A stretch of 64,000 nt of DNA from Parapedobacter pyrenivorans (GCF_014636865.1 NZ_BMER01000004.1:1-64000), one strand, 5' to 3'. Positions 7,335 to 16,269 are shown, counted from the stretch's first letter. Numbers and translations are program-made. Notes: generated by a model not told the origin, from the letters alone.

Positions 7335-9989
7335 TCATAAATTAAACCAGTAATTGATTTTCATCATAAATGTATCGGTAGCAAACAGCCCAAACATTTT
7401 ATCCAGATTTGCCCCCCAGCCGGGATGGTAAATATCGTCCTGATTGGACCGCCTGTGTTCCCATACGAGGTAAAGTGTTGAACCCGGTAGGTATTCCCAA
7501 CGGGCTACCAAATTAGAACGGAGCTCATTAAAACTAAAATCCGGATCCTTGAAAGATCGTTCACCATTACCTACAACATATTGCCCGTTATTGTAGCTGA
7601 TTTCATCACTGGCAAACTCATTGAAGCGATTGGAATACGTATGCGAGCGGGTATCTGCCGCCAGCTTAAACCGGTCATAGGTTGCTACCGATGTAAACGG
7701 CGAACCGTAATATTGAATAGAAATATCAGGCGTAACATTGACTTGCATATTCAACGTTACGCCATACGTCTCCTGCTTCATTCGTCCCATTACATACTCG
7801 GTTTTACCTTCGGCATCGTCTGCGGGTACAATACTGCTCACGTATTGCAAGTTATCCTTGTTCCAGGCGTAATCCAATTGTCCGGTCAAACGGATATGAT
7901 TCCCTAGCCTGAAAATCATACTTGGGTGCAGCTGATTGTATCCTGTTTCCTCATTTAAATAATGCCTGCCGTCATACTGAAGTTTAAGGACCACTCTTCT
8001 AGCCCGGTCGGTACTTAAATTCACGTTGGTCTCAAAATTTGAATGATAGCGTATATCCGGTCCGCCTCTTAATCGGCGGCTATCCACCGTATTCCAGCTG
8101 AATGTTTCCTTCACGTCCATTTCCACGCGATGTTTGATACTTAAGCTCCGCCAGCGTATTGCCACGTCGTTGTTCATCGCGTCGCCGCCATAGTTCCAGA
8201 CATTTTTCTGGGTCAGGTTAATTCCTGCAAATCGGAAAGGGCCCCATGGATCCGTTTTTCGGAATGCTATTTCTGATTCATTCAGCATATAATCCGACTG
8301 TCTCATATACCCCACGTCGTTAAGATCAAAACCTGGAGATGCCCAACTGAACGTCTGCGAGAAATTCCATTGTGCATTTCCTTTCTTTCCAATCTTTAGG
8401 TAGCCACCCGTACCCTGTAAGGCGCGCATATCAGGACTGAGATTCAGGTAACCGGCTCCTGATTCCCGATGGAAATAGTGCGTCGCATTCATTTTGGTTT
8501 TTAACAACGCCTCCGGAGAGCCATGCAACGAACTCACCATTCCCTTTGCATCTACATAGTAAAGTCGGTTCGCAAAATAATGGGTAAGGTCTACTCCCGC
8601 GGTAAACGCATTTTCAACCAGGGCATCCCGTAGATGCGGTTTGGTTAGGTAACGGTTTACAGCCGTAACCATGCCTCCCAGTAAGGTATTTCCTTCCCAG
8701 TTTTTCTGTACCCTCGCCACCGTATAATTGGTAAGGGGTTCCGTTACTTCACGATCGTGTATCCCATTACGCATCACCTTCGAGGAAGTTTGCGCAGTAA
8801 CGCTTTCCAACAACCCGATTGTGACACCTTTTCTATTTGTTCCCGTCAATTTCAGGGCACCGATGATGGGGATAAATTGAGGGGTACTCGCGTAGTTTTC
8901 GATATTGTCTATGCCATGAGGGCGGTAAGAAGGCATGGCGCCGATCCTACGGCTATAAAACATCATGCCGTCTTCAATATTGTCAAACTCCAGAATATGC
9001 TTACCTTCAAGAAAGAAGGGCCTTTTTTCATCATAGAAAACTTCATATGCAGAGAGGTTCATCACCGATGGATCGAGCTCTACCTGGCCATAGTCTGGAT
9101 TGACGGTTACATCAAGTGTAAAATCCTTTAGTGCGAATTTAGCATCCATCCCCGCATTTCCTTGCCATTTGCTCCCTTGCTGAAAGGGGCTATGGGGTAT
9201 CTTGGGCTCATTGATATGCTTACCCATTACATAGGGTAGGAACTCAATTCCCTTGGGTTTCGGCAAATCGGTCATGCCATGCATTTCGCCGAAAGAAAAA
9301 ACGTGCCCGTTGTTCTTTATCGGAATCAAACTCCAATTCTGGACTTCGTTATTTCTACGGATAATGCGTCTTACATGCAATCCCCATATCCCATCCGTAT
9401 TTTTTTGGTTATACCTGAGCTGGCTGAATGGGATGCGGAGCTCGGCTGTCCAGCATGAATCCGATACGTTGATGTGGGTACGTCCTTCCCAAACCGCATT
9501 CCAACTCAGATTTACGGAAAGCTTGTCCGTAACCGTCAGTTCCGTTTTGTTTCCGCCGAGGTTGATGTTGAATTCTGGAGCTACACGGTAATCGTGATAA
9601 GTATCAAACGCAATGCTGATCAGGTCGCCGTTGCTGTTGTCATCCCGGTTTCCAACGAATGCATTCATGGTCTCCGGATGTTCATCTCTACAGTAAACGC
9701 CTACATAAATGTTTTCGTCGTCATAGAATATTTTCATACGTGTCCATGACACGGTGTGCGCACGTTCGAAAGGGATAACCTGTGAGAATTTTTCGGACCA
9801 TGCTCCTTTATGTTCCCAAATGTCTTCATCCAGTTTTCCATCTACTACGGGCCGTTCCCCATGAAGTTTCGTAACGTGATATACCCGCTTATAAGCATCT
9901 TCAAAAGTGACCACTTCCTTTCTTTCATCTTGTGCTTGACATATCGCTTGGGCAACAAAAAGGAAAAGCACGACGCAATAATATTTCAT
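7335..9989 (-). CDS. DUF5916 family protein with N-terminal CBM9-like domain
   Basis: 884 residues from the ATG at 9989, which begins a clear signal peptide (CVVLFLFVAQAICQAQ). The frame extends upstream to 10067 without a signal, so the shorter start is preferred. Residues ~35-225 resemble a family 9 carbohydrate-binding-like domain (GKLDEDIWEHKGAW, YDDENIYVGVYC, ELRIPFSQLRY). The long remainder has alternating strands typical of DUF5916, probably an outer-membrane barrel; VNPDYGQVELDPSVMNLSAYE and DEKRPFFLEG are hallmark segments. The chain ends in an aromatic-rich YWFNL. Function unknown in the family, presumably at the outer membrane. Confidence 0.88.
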   Translation of the reverse strand: MKYYCVVLFLFVAQAICQAQDERKEVVTFEDAYKRVYHVTKLHGERPVVDGKLDEDIWEHKGAWSEKFSQVIPFERAHTVSWTRMKIFYDDENIYVGVYCRDEHPETMNAFVGNRDDNSNGDLISIAFDTYHDYRVAPEFNINLGGNKTELTVTDKLSVNLSWNAVWEGRTHINVSDSCWTAELRIPFSQLRYNQKNTDGIWGLHVRRIIRRNNEVQNWSLIPIKNNGHVFSFGEMHGMTDLPKPKGIEFLPYVMGKHINEPKIPHSPFQQGSKWQGNAGMDAKFALKDFTLDVTVNPDYGQVELDPSVMNLSAYEVFYDEKRPFFLEGKHILEFDNIEDGMMFYSRRIGAMPSYRPHGIDNIENYASTPQFIPIIGALKLTGTNRKGVTIGLLESVTAQTSSKVMRNGIHDREVTEPLTNYTVARVQKNWEGNTLLGGMVTAVNRYLTKPHLRDALVENAFTAGVDLTHYFANRLYYVDAKGMVSSLHGSPEALLKTKMNATHYFHRESGAGYLNLSPDMRALQGTGGYLKIGKKGNAQWNFSQTFSWASPGFDLNDVGYMRQSDYMLNESEIAFRKTDPWGPFRFAGINLTQKNVWNYGGDAMNNDVAIRWRSLSIKHRVEMDVKETFSWNTVDSRRLRGGPDIRYHSNFETNVNLSTDRARRVVLKLQYDGRHYLNEETGYNQLHPSMIFRLGNHIRLTGQLDYAWNKDNLQYVSSIVPADDAEGKTEYVMGRMKQETYGVTLNMQVNVTPDISIQYYGSPFTSVATYDRFKLAADTRSHTYSNRFNEFASDEISYNNGQYVVGNGERSFKDPDFSFNELRSNLVARWEYLPGSTLYLVWEHRRSNQDDIYHPGWGANLDKMFGLFATDTFMMKINYWFNL

Positions 9990-10117
9990 AAATGGTACCG
10001 ACGTTCTATAGGTTTCCAAGATTACGGCCAAAAGTATTAAATAAGAAGTACATTTATAGCATTGCATGCCTTCTTATCTTACCAATCTTGCTCTCATTTT
10101 CTTAATTTCGCATAATC

Positions 10118-10552
10118 ATGGTTAAACGATATCGGAAGTGGCTCCTTGGGTTGATTATTGCAGTTCTCTGTGTGCTCTCCGTTTGGGACCTGTTGGGCAA
10201 TCGCGGCCCCAGTGATTTGATCGGAGGCTTCGAAGAAGTTGCTTTTGTCCGGAATGAACAAAATAAAGGGGGGATTATCCGGGTTTATGCCTTCAGCGTC
10301 GCTGATACGATTGGCGCAGACTATATCGGATGTGGCAACCTGTTACCCCATAATGATTACGGCAGTATAACCACGGCTTATTTCTTCGAATCAGGAAAGC
10401 CAATCCCAGATTTACTTGATCTGGAGCCGCCACATTTCGATACGACCCGCTATCAACCGGTCGCTGTATACAATAAGGGCGATGATGGGGTAGTAAAGCT
10501 GCATAAGATCAGCCAGGCAGTCAATCAGGAAGCCATTGCACCATCGCCTTAA
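10118..10552 (+). CDS. Uncharacterised membrane-anchored protein
   Basis: 144 residues. One N-terminal membrane helix (WLLGLIIAVLCVLSVWDLL) precedes a ~110-residue extracytoplasmic domain. No family was recognised. The segment about residues 44-75 (EVAFVRNEQNKGGIIRVYAF, then ADYIGCGNLLPH) looks like a small beta domain with a single cysteine. The gene overlaps the stop of the convergent DinB gene by 4 nt. Function cannot be assigned. Confidence 0.55.
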   Translation: MVKRYRKWLLGLIIAVLCVLSVWDLLGNRGPSDLIGGFEEVAFVRNEQNKGGIIRVYAFSVADTIGADYIGCGNLLPHNDYGSITTAYFFESGKPIPDLLDLEPPHFDTTRYQPVAVYNKGDDGVVKLHKISQAVNQEAIAPSP

Positions 10553-11076
10553 TATTTTATGTGGTCATCCACATCGTATTTCACGCCCGGATAATCCAGT
10601 ATCCTGCGCATCAAACCTAGCTGGCCACAGAGGTAATCTTCCCTACCTATACACATGCCAATAAAGTTGAGTACGGTTTCCTGAAAAAAGGATATCTCCA
10701 TGTTTAGTGGAAATTGTGCATTCAACCGTGCATCGTTAATCGTTAGGAGCGCCCCGTATGCAAGTGGTGATATTTTATGAAAATTTGCTTTAAGCTCCGC
10801 TAGTGTAGGATAGTTGAAACTTTCGTCCAACGATTTGCCCTGGAAGAATAAATCGTCATGCGGATCCTTTTCGTCAGCGCCTAATACACGGGCTAGGCCA
10901 TAGCGCATATTTACAAAGTTGCCCGCTATCCAGATTACATGATTGGTTCGACCCGCTATTCTTTTTGACGCGTCGGCTTCTGATATACCATCCAATACAT
11001 TCATAAAGGTCTGCGTATGCATCCTGTAGGCAGGAATGATAATATTTAACTGCTGTGATAAGGGAGTATCCATCAT
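10549..11076 (-). CDS. DinB/YfiT-like four-helix-bundle protein
   Basis: 175 residues, mostly helical. The first part (QLNIIIPAYRMHTQTFMNVL, then TNHVIWIAGNFVNMRYGLAR) matches the DinB-like superfamily, where a histidine in the N-x-x-x-W-I-x-G-H/N helix and two later histidines bind a metal. Here the usual G-H after the tryptophan reads G-N, so metal binding is uncertain. Members are often thiol-dependent transferases; the substrate here is unknown. It is divergent from metA. Confidence 0.65.
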   Translation of the reverse strand: MMDTPLSQQLNIIIPAYRMHTQTFMNVLDGISEADASKRIAGRTNHVIWIAGNFVNMRYGLARVLGADEKDPHDDLFFQGKSLDESFNYPTLAELKANFHKISPLAYGALLTINDARLNAQFPLNMEISFFQETVLNFIGMCIGREDYLCGQLGLMRRILDYPGVKYDVDDHIKY

Positions 11077-11218
11077 TTTAGTTTTTTGAGTTTGTCCTTC
11101 AGTTCAAAGTCAAAAATAGGACACATTCTTTGAATTATACGGTGACAAATGCGACAATCAAAAGGGGTAAATAAGACAGGTCAACCCAAAAAAAGCGACA
11201 AAACCCCAAAATTCTCCT

Positions 11219-11226
11219 TATTTTTG
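11219..11226 (+). promoter_or_regulatory. Candidate -7 element upstream of metA
   Basis: TATTTTTG fits the Bacteroidota -7 consensus TAnnTTTG and lies 28 nt before the metA ATG. No clear -33 TTG is present at the right distance, so support is partial. The short leader leaves no room for a SAM riboswitch. Confidence 0.35.
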
Positions 11227-11253
11227 TAGGCTCAGATCAAGGTGCGAGAAAGA

Positions 11254-12198
11254 ATGCCAGTAAAGATACCAGATAATCTTCCAGCGATTGCCCAACTCAA
11301 AAAAGAGAATATATTTGTGATGGATGACTTGCGGGCTAATACGCAGGACATTCGTCCGATGCGGGTCATTATCCTAAATTTGATGCCGTTGAAAATTTCA
11401 ACGGAGACTGATTTTATCCGATTGCTCTCCAACAACCCTTTGCAGGTTGAGGTTGAATTTCTGCGGTTGGATACCCATACTCCGAAAAACACACCGTTGG
11501 AGCATCTGGAATTGTTCTATAAGGGTTTTAGGGAAGTTACGGAGAACTTTTACGACGGAATGATTATTACCGGTGCACCCGTGGAGAAGCTGGAATTTGA
11601 GGACGTTTCGTACTGGGATGAAATCAAAATGATTTTTGATTGGGCAAGAACGCACGTTACATCCACCCTGTATATCTGTTGGGCTTCCCAAGCGGCGTTG
11701 TATCATTTTTATAATGTTAAGAAAGTTCCCTTGGATGCGAAACTGTTCGGTGTTTTTAAGCACACTGCGGTCGATAAGCGACATCCATTGTTTCGTGGAT
11801 TCGATGATGAGTTCTATATTCCGCATAGCCGCCATACCACGCTTGCAGATGTGGATTTAGTAGGCATAGAAGAGGTTGATGTCCTGGCTAAATCTGAAGA
11901 AGCAGGCATGGCTATCATCACTTCAAGGGGAGGTCGGGAATTTTATTTGACCGGGCATTCGGAATATGCACCATTGACCCTCCATGAAGAATATAGGAGG
12001 GACGCGGAGCAAGGAGCTTCGATCGACGTGCCAAAGCACTATTACACCGGAAATGATCCCAATCAACCGCCTGTTGTCCGCTGGGCCAGCCATGCGAATC
12101 TACTGTTCAACAATTGGCTGAACTATTTCGTTTACCAAGAAACTCCATTTGATGTAAAGGAAGTAGCGCATTTAGGAGAAATCAAACCACACGGTTAA
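11254..12198 (+). CDS. metA: Homoserine O-acetyltransferase (MetA family)
   Basis: 314 residues from the ATG at 11254; a GTG at 11242 is rejected because the ATG gives exact family numbering. Catalytic Cys142 (YICWASQAAL), His235 and Glu237 (LTGHSEYAP) are all in place. The enzyme activates homoserine by O-acylation in methionine synthesis. Residue 111 is Glu (TGAPVEKLEF). In this family Glu111 goes with acetyl-CoA use and Gly111 with succinyl-CoA use, so the product is predicted to be O-acetylhomoserine despite the usual metA name. The purine-rich GAGAAAG before the start may be a ribosome site. Confidence 0.95.
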   Translation: MPVKIPDNLPAIAQLKKENIFVMDDLRANTQDIRPMRVIILNLMPLKISTETDFIRLLSNNPLQVEVEFLRLDTHTPKNTPLEHLELFYKGFREVTENFYDGMIITGAPVEKLEFEDVSYWDEIKMIFDWARTHVTSTLYICWASQAALYHFYNVKKVPLDAKLFGVFKHTAVDKRHPLFRGFDDEFYIPHSRHTTLADVDLVGIEEVDVLAKSEEAGMAIITSRGGREFYLTGHSEYAPLTLHEEYRRDAEQGASIDVPKHYYTGNDPNQPPVVRWASHANLLFNNWLNYFVYQETPFDVKEVAHLGEIKPHG

Positions 12199-12217
12199 TG
12201 AGCCGGAGTATGTGATT

Positions 12218-13015
12218 ATGCCTTGGAATCCAGATACGTATAATCAGTTTAAGAACATCAGGTATCAGCCCTTTTTTGATATGACGGAATTTATTTCCGG
12301 AGATAGTTTGAAGAACGGCATCGATATCGGATGCGGTACCGGAGAACAGACTAGCATCTTATCAAAAAAATTTAATCAGGCCTTTTTTTTGGGGATTGAC
12401 CCTTCACGGGAAATGCTTTCAAAAAGCAAGGAACTGGAGAGCAGCAAGTTGAGTTTTAAGTTAGCTACCGTGGAGGAACTGATCGATGCTGGAGCGCCGC
12501 AAAAATGGGACCTTATTTTTAGCAACGCCGCGCTGCAATGGTCCGAAAACCATGAGGAATTATTCCCGAGGTTAATCGCGCTGCTAAGTGATACGGGGCA
12601 GTTTGCCGTACAAATGCCGGTACAAAAGGAAAATCTTCTCAATCAAATCTTATTGGATTTGGTACAGGAAAGCCCCTTTGCCGAATTCTTAGGTGGTTGG
12701 AAAAGAGAATCATCCATGTTGAGTATCGACGACTACGCCCAGATCATGTTTGCCGGCAAATTAAAAGAAATTCAAATCATACAAAAAATCTATCCGATTA
12801 TCGCCAATCATCCCAAAGAGTTGGTTGATTTTATCGCTGGTTCTGCCTTGATTCCCTACATGGAAAAATTGTCGGAGCGTGAAAAGCAACAATTTATCAC
12901 CGCGTATAAAAGCCGGATTGAGAAAACGTTTAAAAGGTTCCCAACCATCTATGCGTTTAAAAGGCTGCTCCTGTATGGACGTAAAAATAAGATTGACGAT
13001 AAGGGGACGAACTGA
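12218..13015 (+). CDS. SAM-dependent methyltransferase, trans-aconitate 2-methyltransferase-like
   Basis: 265 residues from the ATG at 12218, preceded by GGAG with 9-nt spacing; a GTG lies 6 nt earlier. The N-terminus MPWNPDTYNQF and motif I GIDIGCGTGEQT are those of class I methyltransferases close to Tam, which methylates trans-aconitate. Post-motif residues FFLGIDPSREML and DLIFSNAALQW support this. It begins 19 nt after metA and may be co-transcribed. Exact substrate is uncertain, as several Tam-like enzymes act on other carboxylates. Confidence 0.75.
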   Translation: MPWNPDTYNQFKNIRYQPFFDMTEFISGDSLKNGIDIGCGTGEQTSILSKKFNQAFFLGIDPSREMLSKSKELESSKLSFKLATVEELIDAGAPQKWDLIFSNAALQWSENHEELFPRLIALLSDTGQFAVQMPVQKENLLNQILLDLVQESPFAEFLGGWKRESSMLSIDDYAQIMFAGKLKEIQIIQKIYPIIANHPKELVDFIAGSALIPYMEKLSEREKQQFITAYKSRIEKTFKRFPTIYAFKRLLLYGRKNKIDDKGTN

Positions 13016-13033
13016 AAGTTTGGCATGGAGACG

Positions 13034-13050
13034 ACTGCCTTAGCGGCAGT
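13034..13050. terminator. Hairpin without T-tract after the methyltransferase gene
   Basis: ACTGCC-TTAGC-GGCAGT forms a perfect 6-bp stem 19 nt after the stop of the Tam-like gene. The following sequence AGGTTAATGG has no T-run, so intrinsic termination is doubtful; it may stabilise the mRNA 3' end. Confidence 0.3.
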
Positions 13051-13158
13051 AGGTTAATGGATTCTCATGGCAATGTTAATTAATGTGAAATCTAAGCTGG
13101 CTACCCCAATATTGCATCCTTTTTGACGTTAACGGGATAAAGTTAACAACGCGCACAA

Positions 13159-13851
13159 ATGAAGAAATTATTGATAATACTAACCTCTCGTGGTACACTG
13201 GCCGGTAGCGACCGTAAAACGGGACTGTGGTTGAGCACATTTAGCGATGCCTATTATACGTTTGTGGGGCAGGGATATGAAGTTACAGTGGCCAGTCCAG
13301 AAGGAGGGCGGCCACCGATTGATCCGTTGAGTGAGGAAACGCAAGATGCCAGTGAAAATGCGACGGTTTTTCGCGATGACTACCTGTCGCAACTCGAGCT
13401 GGGTAACACTTGGCGGATCGATGAGGTCGATGTTTCGATGTATGACGCAGTCTACATTGCCGACGGCCACGGCGCAATGTGGGACATCGCATCGAGTAAG
13501 CAGATCGGCAGGCTACTATACCAGTGTTTTCTTGAGGGAAAGCCAGTTGCCATGGTGGGGCACGGCGTGGCGGCACTGGTCAAGTTTGTCGAGCTTCGCC
13601 CAAACGCGCTCAAAGGACTGCGGGTGACCTGTTTTACCGATACGGAGGAGGCTTTGTTGAAAAGACACCACGATGTGCCTTTCAGTCTGACCGACTGGCT
13701 AAAGGAACAAGGTGTACAATTCGGTCATGCCATCGTCCCATTCACACCATATGTAACGACAGACGGGTTTTTAATAACTGGTCAAAACCCGGCTTCGGCA
13801 CTTCCGGTTGCCCAGGCATTGGTAGAAAAAATGGAGGAGATCTATGCCTAG
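13159..13851 (+). CDS. DJ-1/PfpI-type class I glutamine-amidotransferase-like protein lacking the nucleophile cysteine
   Basis: 230 residues. The fold is that of the Hsp31/HchA-like branch of DJ-1/PfpI (LLIILTSR near the start, GYEVTVASPEGG, YDAVYIADGHGAMWD). In the family the nucleophile elbow reads C-H-G. Here residue 134 is Gly (VAMVGHGVAALV), with the following His135 retained. The codon is GGG, two substitutions from any Cys codon, so a single sequencing error does not explain it. The usual glyoxalase/protease-like chemistry is therefore unlikely, and a pseudoenzyme or binding role is more plausible. The glutamate at about residue 25 of typical members cannot be placed with certainty. 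Confidence 0.85.
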   Translation: MKKLLIILTSRGTLAGSDRKTGLWLSTFSDAYYTFVGQGYEVTVASPEGGRPPIDPLSEETQDASENATVFRDDYLSQLELGNTWRIDEVDVSMYDAVYIADGHGAMWDIASSKQIGRLLYQCFLEGKPVAMVGHGVAALVKFVELRPNALKGLRVTCFTDTEEALLKRHHDVPFSLTDWLKEQGVQFGHAIVPFTPYVTTDGFLITGQNPASALPVAQALVEKMEEIYA

Positions 13852-13866
13852 CAGCGCGTGAGGTCG

Positions 13867-14568
13867 CTAACGATAATCATCCCTTAGGTGTAAGTCCAAG
13901 ATTGACATGGCCCGTCTGAACTCGGGGAGCAGTGGCGCCGTTATCACCACGTCCGATCCGGTAATGGGATGTTTGAAGCACAGGCTACTTGCATGCAATA
14001 GCATGGTATCCATGTTAAACGTTTGCTTCCAGAGCTTGTTCTGTTTGTTGCAACCGTGGGGTCTGTCGCCAATAATCGGGTGGAGGATGTGGGCGAAATG
14101 ACGCCGTAACTGATGCATTCGGCCAGTTTCTGGTCGGGCTTTCACGAGTGAGTAGCGTGAGGTCTGATGCTTACCGGCGGGAAGCGCTATTTCGGCTGTT
14201 GCAATGGTCATAAACCGTGTCAGCGCATCCTGCATGCTACCGTTTTCCTTTTTTAACGGGTAATCGATTTCACCTTTTTCCGGCGAGTATCCGCGTAGTA
14301 TCGCTAGGTATGTCTTCTGTATCTGCCTAACGGCAAATAATTGCTGCATTTTGCTGTCGCTGGTTTTATCGAGCGAAAACAGCAGTGTGCCACTGGTTTT
14401 CCTGTCTAGTCTGTGGGCAGGATAGACGGGCCTTCCGATCTGATCGCGCAACAGCTGGAGTGCAAACAGCGACACGTCGTTTGCGATCAAAGACCGGTGC
14501 ACCAGTAGTCCTGGAGGTTTATTAACCGCAATCAGGTATTCGTCCTGATAGATAACGTCGAGTGTCAT
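13867..14568 (-). CDS. RluA-family pseudouridine synthase (TruC-like)
   Basis: About 233 residues from MTLDVIYQDEYL; an ATG 12 nt upstream is also possible. The catalytic motif HRLDRKTSGTLLF holds the conserved aspartate. The N-terminus begins directly with the catalytic domain (DEYLIAVNKPPGLLVH), with no S4 domain, as in TruC, which modifies U65 of tRNA. LTRF and GRMHQLRRHFAHILHPIIGD are the other family signatures. rRNA-modifying relatives have similar sequences, so the RNA target is a probability, not a certainty. Confidence 0.88.
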   Translation of the reverse strand: MTLDVIYQDEYLIAVNKPPGLLVHRSLIANDVSLFALQLLRDQIGRPVYPAHRLDRKTSGTLLFSLDKTSDSKMQQLFAVRQIQKTYLAILRGYSPEKGEIDYPLKKENGSMQDALTRFMTIATAEIALPAGKHQTSRYSLVKARPETGRMHQLRRHFAHILHPIIGDRPHGCNKQNKLWKQTFNMDTMLLHASSLCFKHPITGSDVVITAPLLPEFRRAMSILDLHLRDDYR

Positions 14569-14595
14569 GCTAGCTGTCATGCCAAAGGCGCTTCC

Positions 14596-14850
14596 TTATG
14601 ACTTCAAATCCGTGTCTTCATCTCGTTCCACGGTGATCGTACACTCGGTTAGCAGGGCAGCGGCGGCTCCGATAGCGGCAAGGAGCGGGGCCAGCAAAAG
14701 GCCGACAACGCCCACCGTAACGGGGAAACTCATGATCTCCTTGCCTGATTTATCGGAAAGGATGATTTTTCGGACATTGCCTTCGGCAACGATATCCTTG
14801 ATCTTCTGCAATAGCTCTTCGCCCTTGACAAAAAAAGATTCTTTATTCAT
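14596..14850 (-). CDS. DUF4342 family small protein
   Basis: 84 residues. It has an N-terminal helix (VKGEELLQKIKDIVAEGN), a strand pair (VRKIILSDKSGKEIMSFPVT), a hydrophobic glycine/alanine-rich segment that could cross the membrane, and a final strand ITVERD. This order matches DUF4342, whose function is not established. Spacing from the pseudouridine synthase gene on the same strand is about 27 nt, so the two may be co-transcribed. Confidence 0.75.
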   Translation of the reverse strand: MNKESFFVKGEELLQKIKDIVAEGNVRKIILSDKSGKEIMSFPVTVGVVGLLLAPLLAAIGAAAALLTECTITVERDEDTDLKS

Positions 14851-14975
14851 GTTGTGTTATTCTGAATGTAAAGGTAGTATGTTGGATTTGGAAATCAATG
14901 TATCAATTGAATAAACGATGACGAAATCCAAGATACGCATAAATTCACTATCTTTAGCAATTAAAATTACCACAC

Positions 14976-15209
14976 ATGTTAGCGCCATTTGATATTGAAA
15001 TTTTTGACTATACCTATTCTGTTTTTCCAGAAGAGGAGGGAGTATATACCATTTATAAAGAGGGGATTGAATACCTTCAAATACAAAGGGACACGGAGAG
15101 TCAATGGCTGAAACTCGATCCTGAGTCGGGAATCCCGCTTTTCGGGCTGGATGAAGAGGTAAACGCCATTGGGCAGGCAATTGTGGCCCGCGAAAAAAAT
15201 AGCCGCTAG
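14976..15209 (+). CDS. Small uncharacterised acidic protein
   Basis: 77 residues, acidic and without membrane segments. The sequence reads as compact beta strands (FDIEIFDYTYSVFPEEEGVY, YLQIQRD, WLKLDPESGIPLFG) with a short helix. No family name is recognised. It is divergent from DUF4342 and its stop overlaps that of the convergent terC by 4 nt. Coding is supported by regular composition and by an ATG set off by a clear intergenic space. Confidence 0.55.
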   Translation: MLAPFDIEIFDYTYSVFPEEEGVYTIYKEGIEYLQIQRDTESQWLKLDPESGIPLFGLDEEVNAIGQAIVAREKNSR

Positions 15210-15976
15210 GTTTTGTTTTCTTCCAGATTTTTTATCGCTTTCTTTTCCGACCTGATATTCAAGAATTCCACAAGTACAGCAAACGCCATTGAAAAATAGA
15301 TATAGCCTTTCGGGATATGCTGATCAAATGCTTCCGCAGTAAGTGAAACACCGATAAGTAACAGAAATGCCAAGGCCAACATTTTTACAGACGGGTAATC
15401 ATTAACGAATTTGGAAATGCTTTCCGCCGATACAAGCATTATTGCCACCGCAACGATAACGGCGGCGATCATCACGCCGATCTGATCAACCATCCCAACA
15501 GCCGTGATTACGGAGTCAAGTGAAAACACCAAATCCAGGATGATTATTTGTAAAATTACGTTTCCGAAGGTAACGGGTTTATTTCTTTTGGACGATGATT
15601 CGACGTGACCTTCTACCTTATGGTGTATTTCAGTTGTTGCCTTATAGATCAGGAACAAACCGCCGATAAATAAGATCAAATCCCTCCCAGATAACGAAAG
15701 GTACCTTTGCCAAGCAGGGTGGGTTATACCCAAGGTGTCACCTAGATTAAGGAATGGTTTCGTGAGCCCCATTATCCAACTGATAGAAAACAAGAGACCA
15801 ACACGCATCACGAGGGCTAAGAGCAACCCTAATTGACGGGCTTTCTTCTGTTGTTCAGCTGGTAATTTCCCACTTTGGATGGAAATAAAAACAATATTGT
15901 CAATTCCAAGAACAATTTCCAAAACGGTAAGCGTCAAAAAGGAAATCCAGATTTGCGGGTCGCTGATCCATTCCAT
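15206..15976 (-). CDS. TerC family integral membrane protein
   Basis: 256 residues from the ATG at 15976, which begins the typical EWISDPQIW; the longer frame adds an atypical tail. Eight or so hydrophobic helices are visible. The family's acidic metal motifs GIDNIVFIS in helix 1 and DLVFSLDSVITA mid-chain are intact. TerC/YkoY-type proteins act in metal handling, especially manganese export linked to exoenzyme metalation in other bacteria, or in tellurite resistance. No yybP-ykoY riboswitch is seen upstream. Confidence 0.9.
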   Translation of the reverse strand: MEWISDPQIWISFLTLTVLEIVLGIDNIVFISIQSGKLPAEQQKKARQLGLLLALVMRVGLLFSISWIMGLTKPFLNLGDTLGITHPAWQRYLSLSGRDLILFIGGLFLIYKATTEIHHKVEGHVESSSKRNKPVTFGNVILQIIILDLVFSLDSVITAVGMVDQIGVMIAAVIVAVAIMLVSAESISKFVNDYPSVKMLALAFLLLIGVSLTAEAFDQHIPKGYIYFSMAFAVLVEFLNIRSEKKAIKNLEENKT

Positions 15977-16090
15977 AGTGAATGATTTTAGAGTCGTACA
16001 ATTATACAAATATTCTCGTTTATTAATCTCCTGCTTTTTACACGCAATCAAACATATATGCCTGCATTTTTCATCGTCCTCTGGATCGTT

Positions 16091-16121
16091 TTATCCACAG
16101 GTTCTTCAAGCGTGTGGATTT
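16091..16121. repeat. Inverted repeat of DnaA-box-like sequence
   Basis: TTATCCACA (16091-16099) and TGTGGATTT (16113-16121) are inverted copies with perfect 7-bp arms around a 13-nt loop. The first is a textbook DnaA 9-mer. The pair lies in the 293-nt gap between terC and sbcD. Two boxes are too few to call an origin; a hairpin or a DnaA-responsive site is possible. Confidence 0.35.
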
Positions 16122-16212
16122 TACTTGGAGTTTGAAATTTACATTTCCCCTTGGAATTAATTCCCTATTTTTGGCAGGATCCGACTTCAATAATCCGGTT
16201 TCTTTCTCTTTC

Positions 16213-16226
16213 ATGATATCATGAGA
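16213..16226. promoter_or_regulatory. 14-bp perfect palindrome upstream of sbcD
   Basis: TCATGATATCATGA is a perfect palindrome 44 nt before the sbcD ATG. This is a normal place for an operator. The binding protein is unknown and chance cannot be excluded. Confidence 0.35.
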
Positions 16227-16269
16227 ATTAGCAATTAGTTGAACAGCATTAACGTATCATAAGGCACGA

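Noticed and set aside
11077-11253. SAM riboswitch ahead of metA
   Set aside because: The leader after the predicted promoter is about 20-30 nt, too short for any SAM riboswitch class.
16091-16121. Replication origin
   Set aside because: Only two DnaA-like boxes, no AT-rich unwinding element, and no dnaA or dnaN nearby.
15977-16269. yybP-ykoY manganese riboswitch for terC
   Set aside because: No suitable paired stems or conserved loops were seen upstream of terC on the minus strand.
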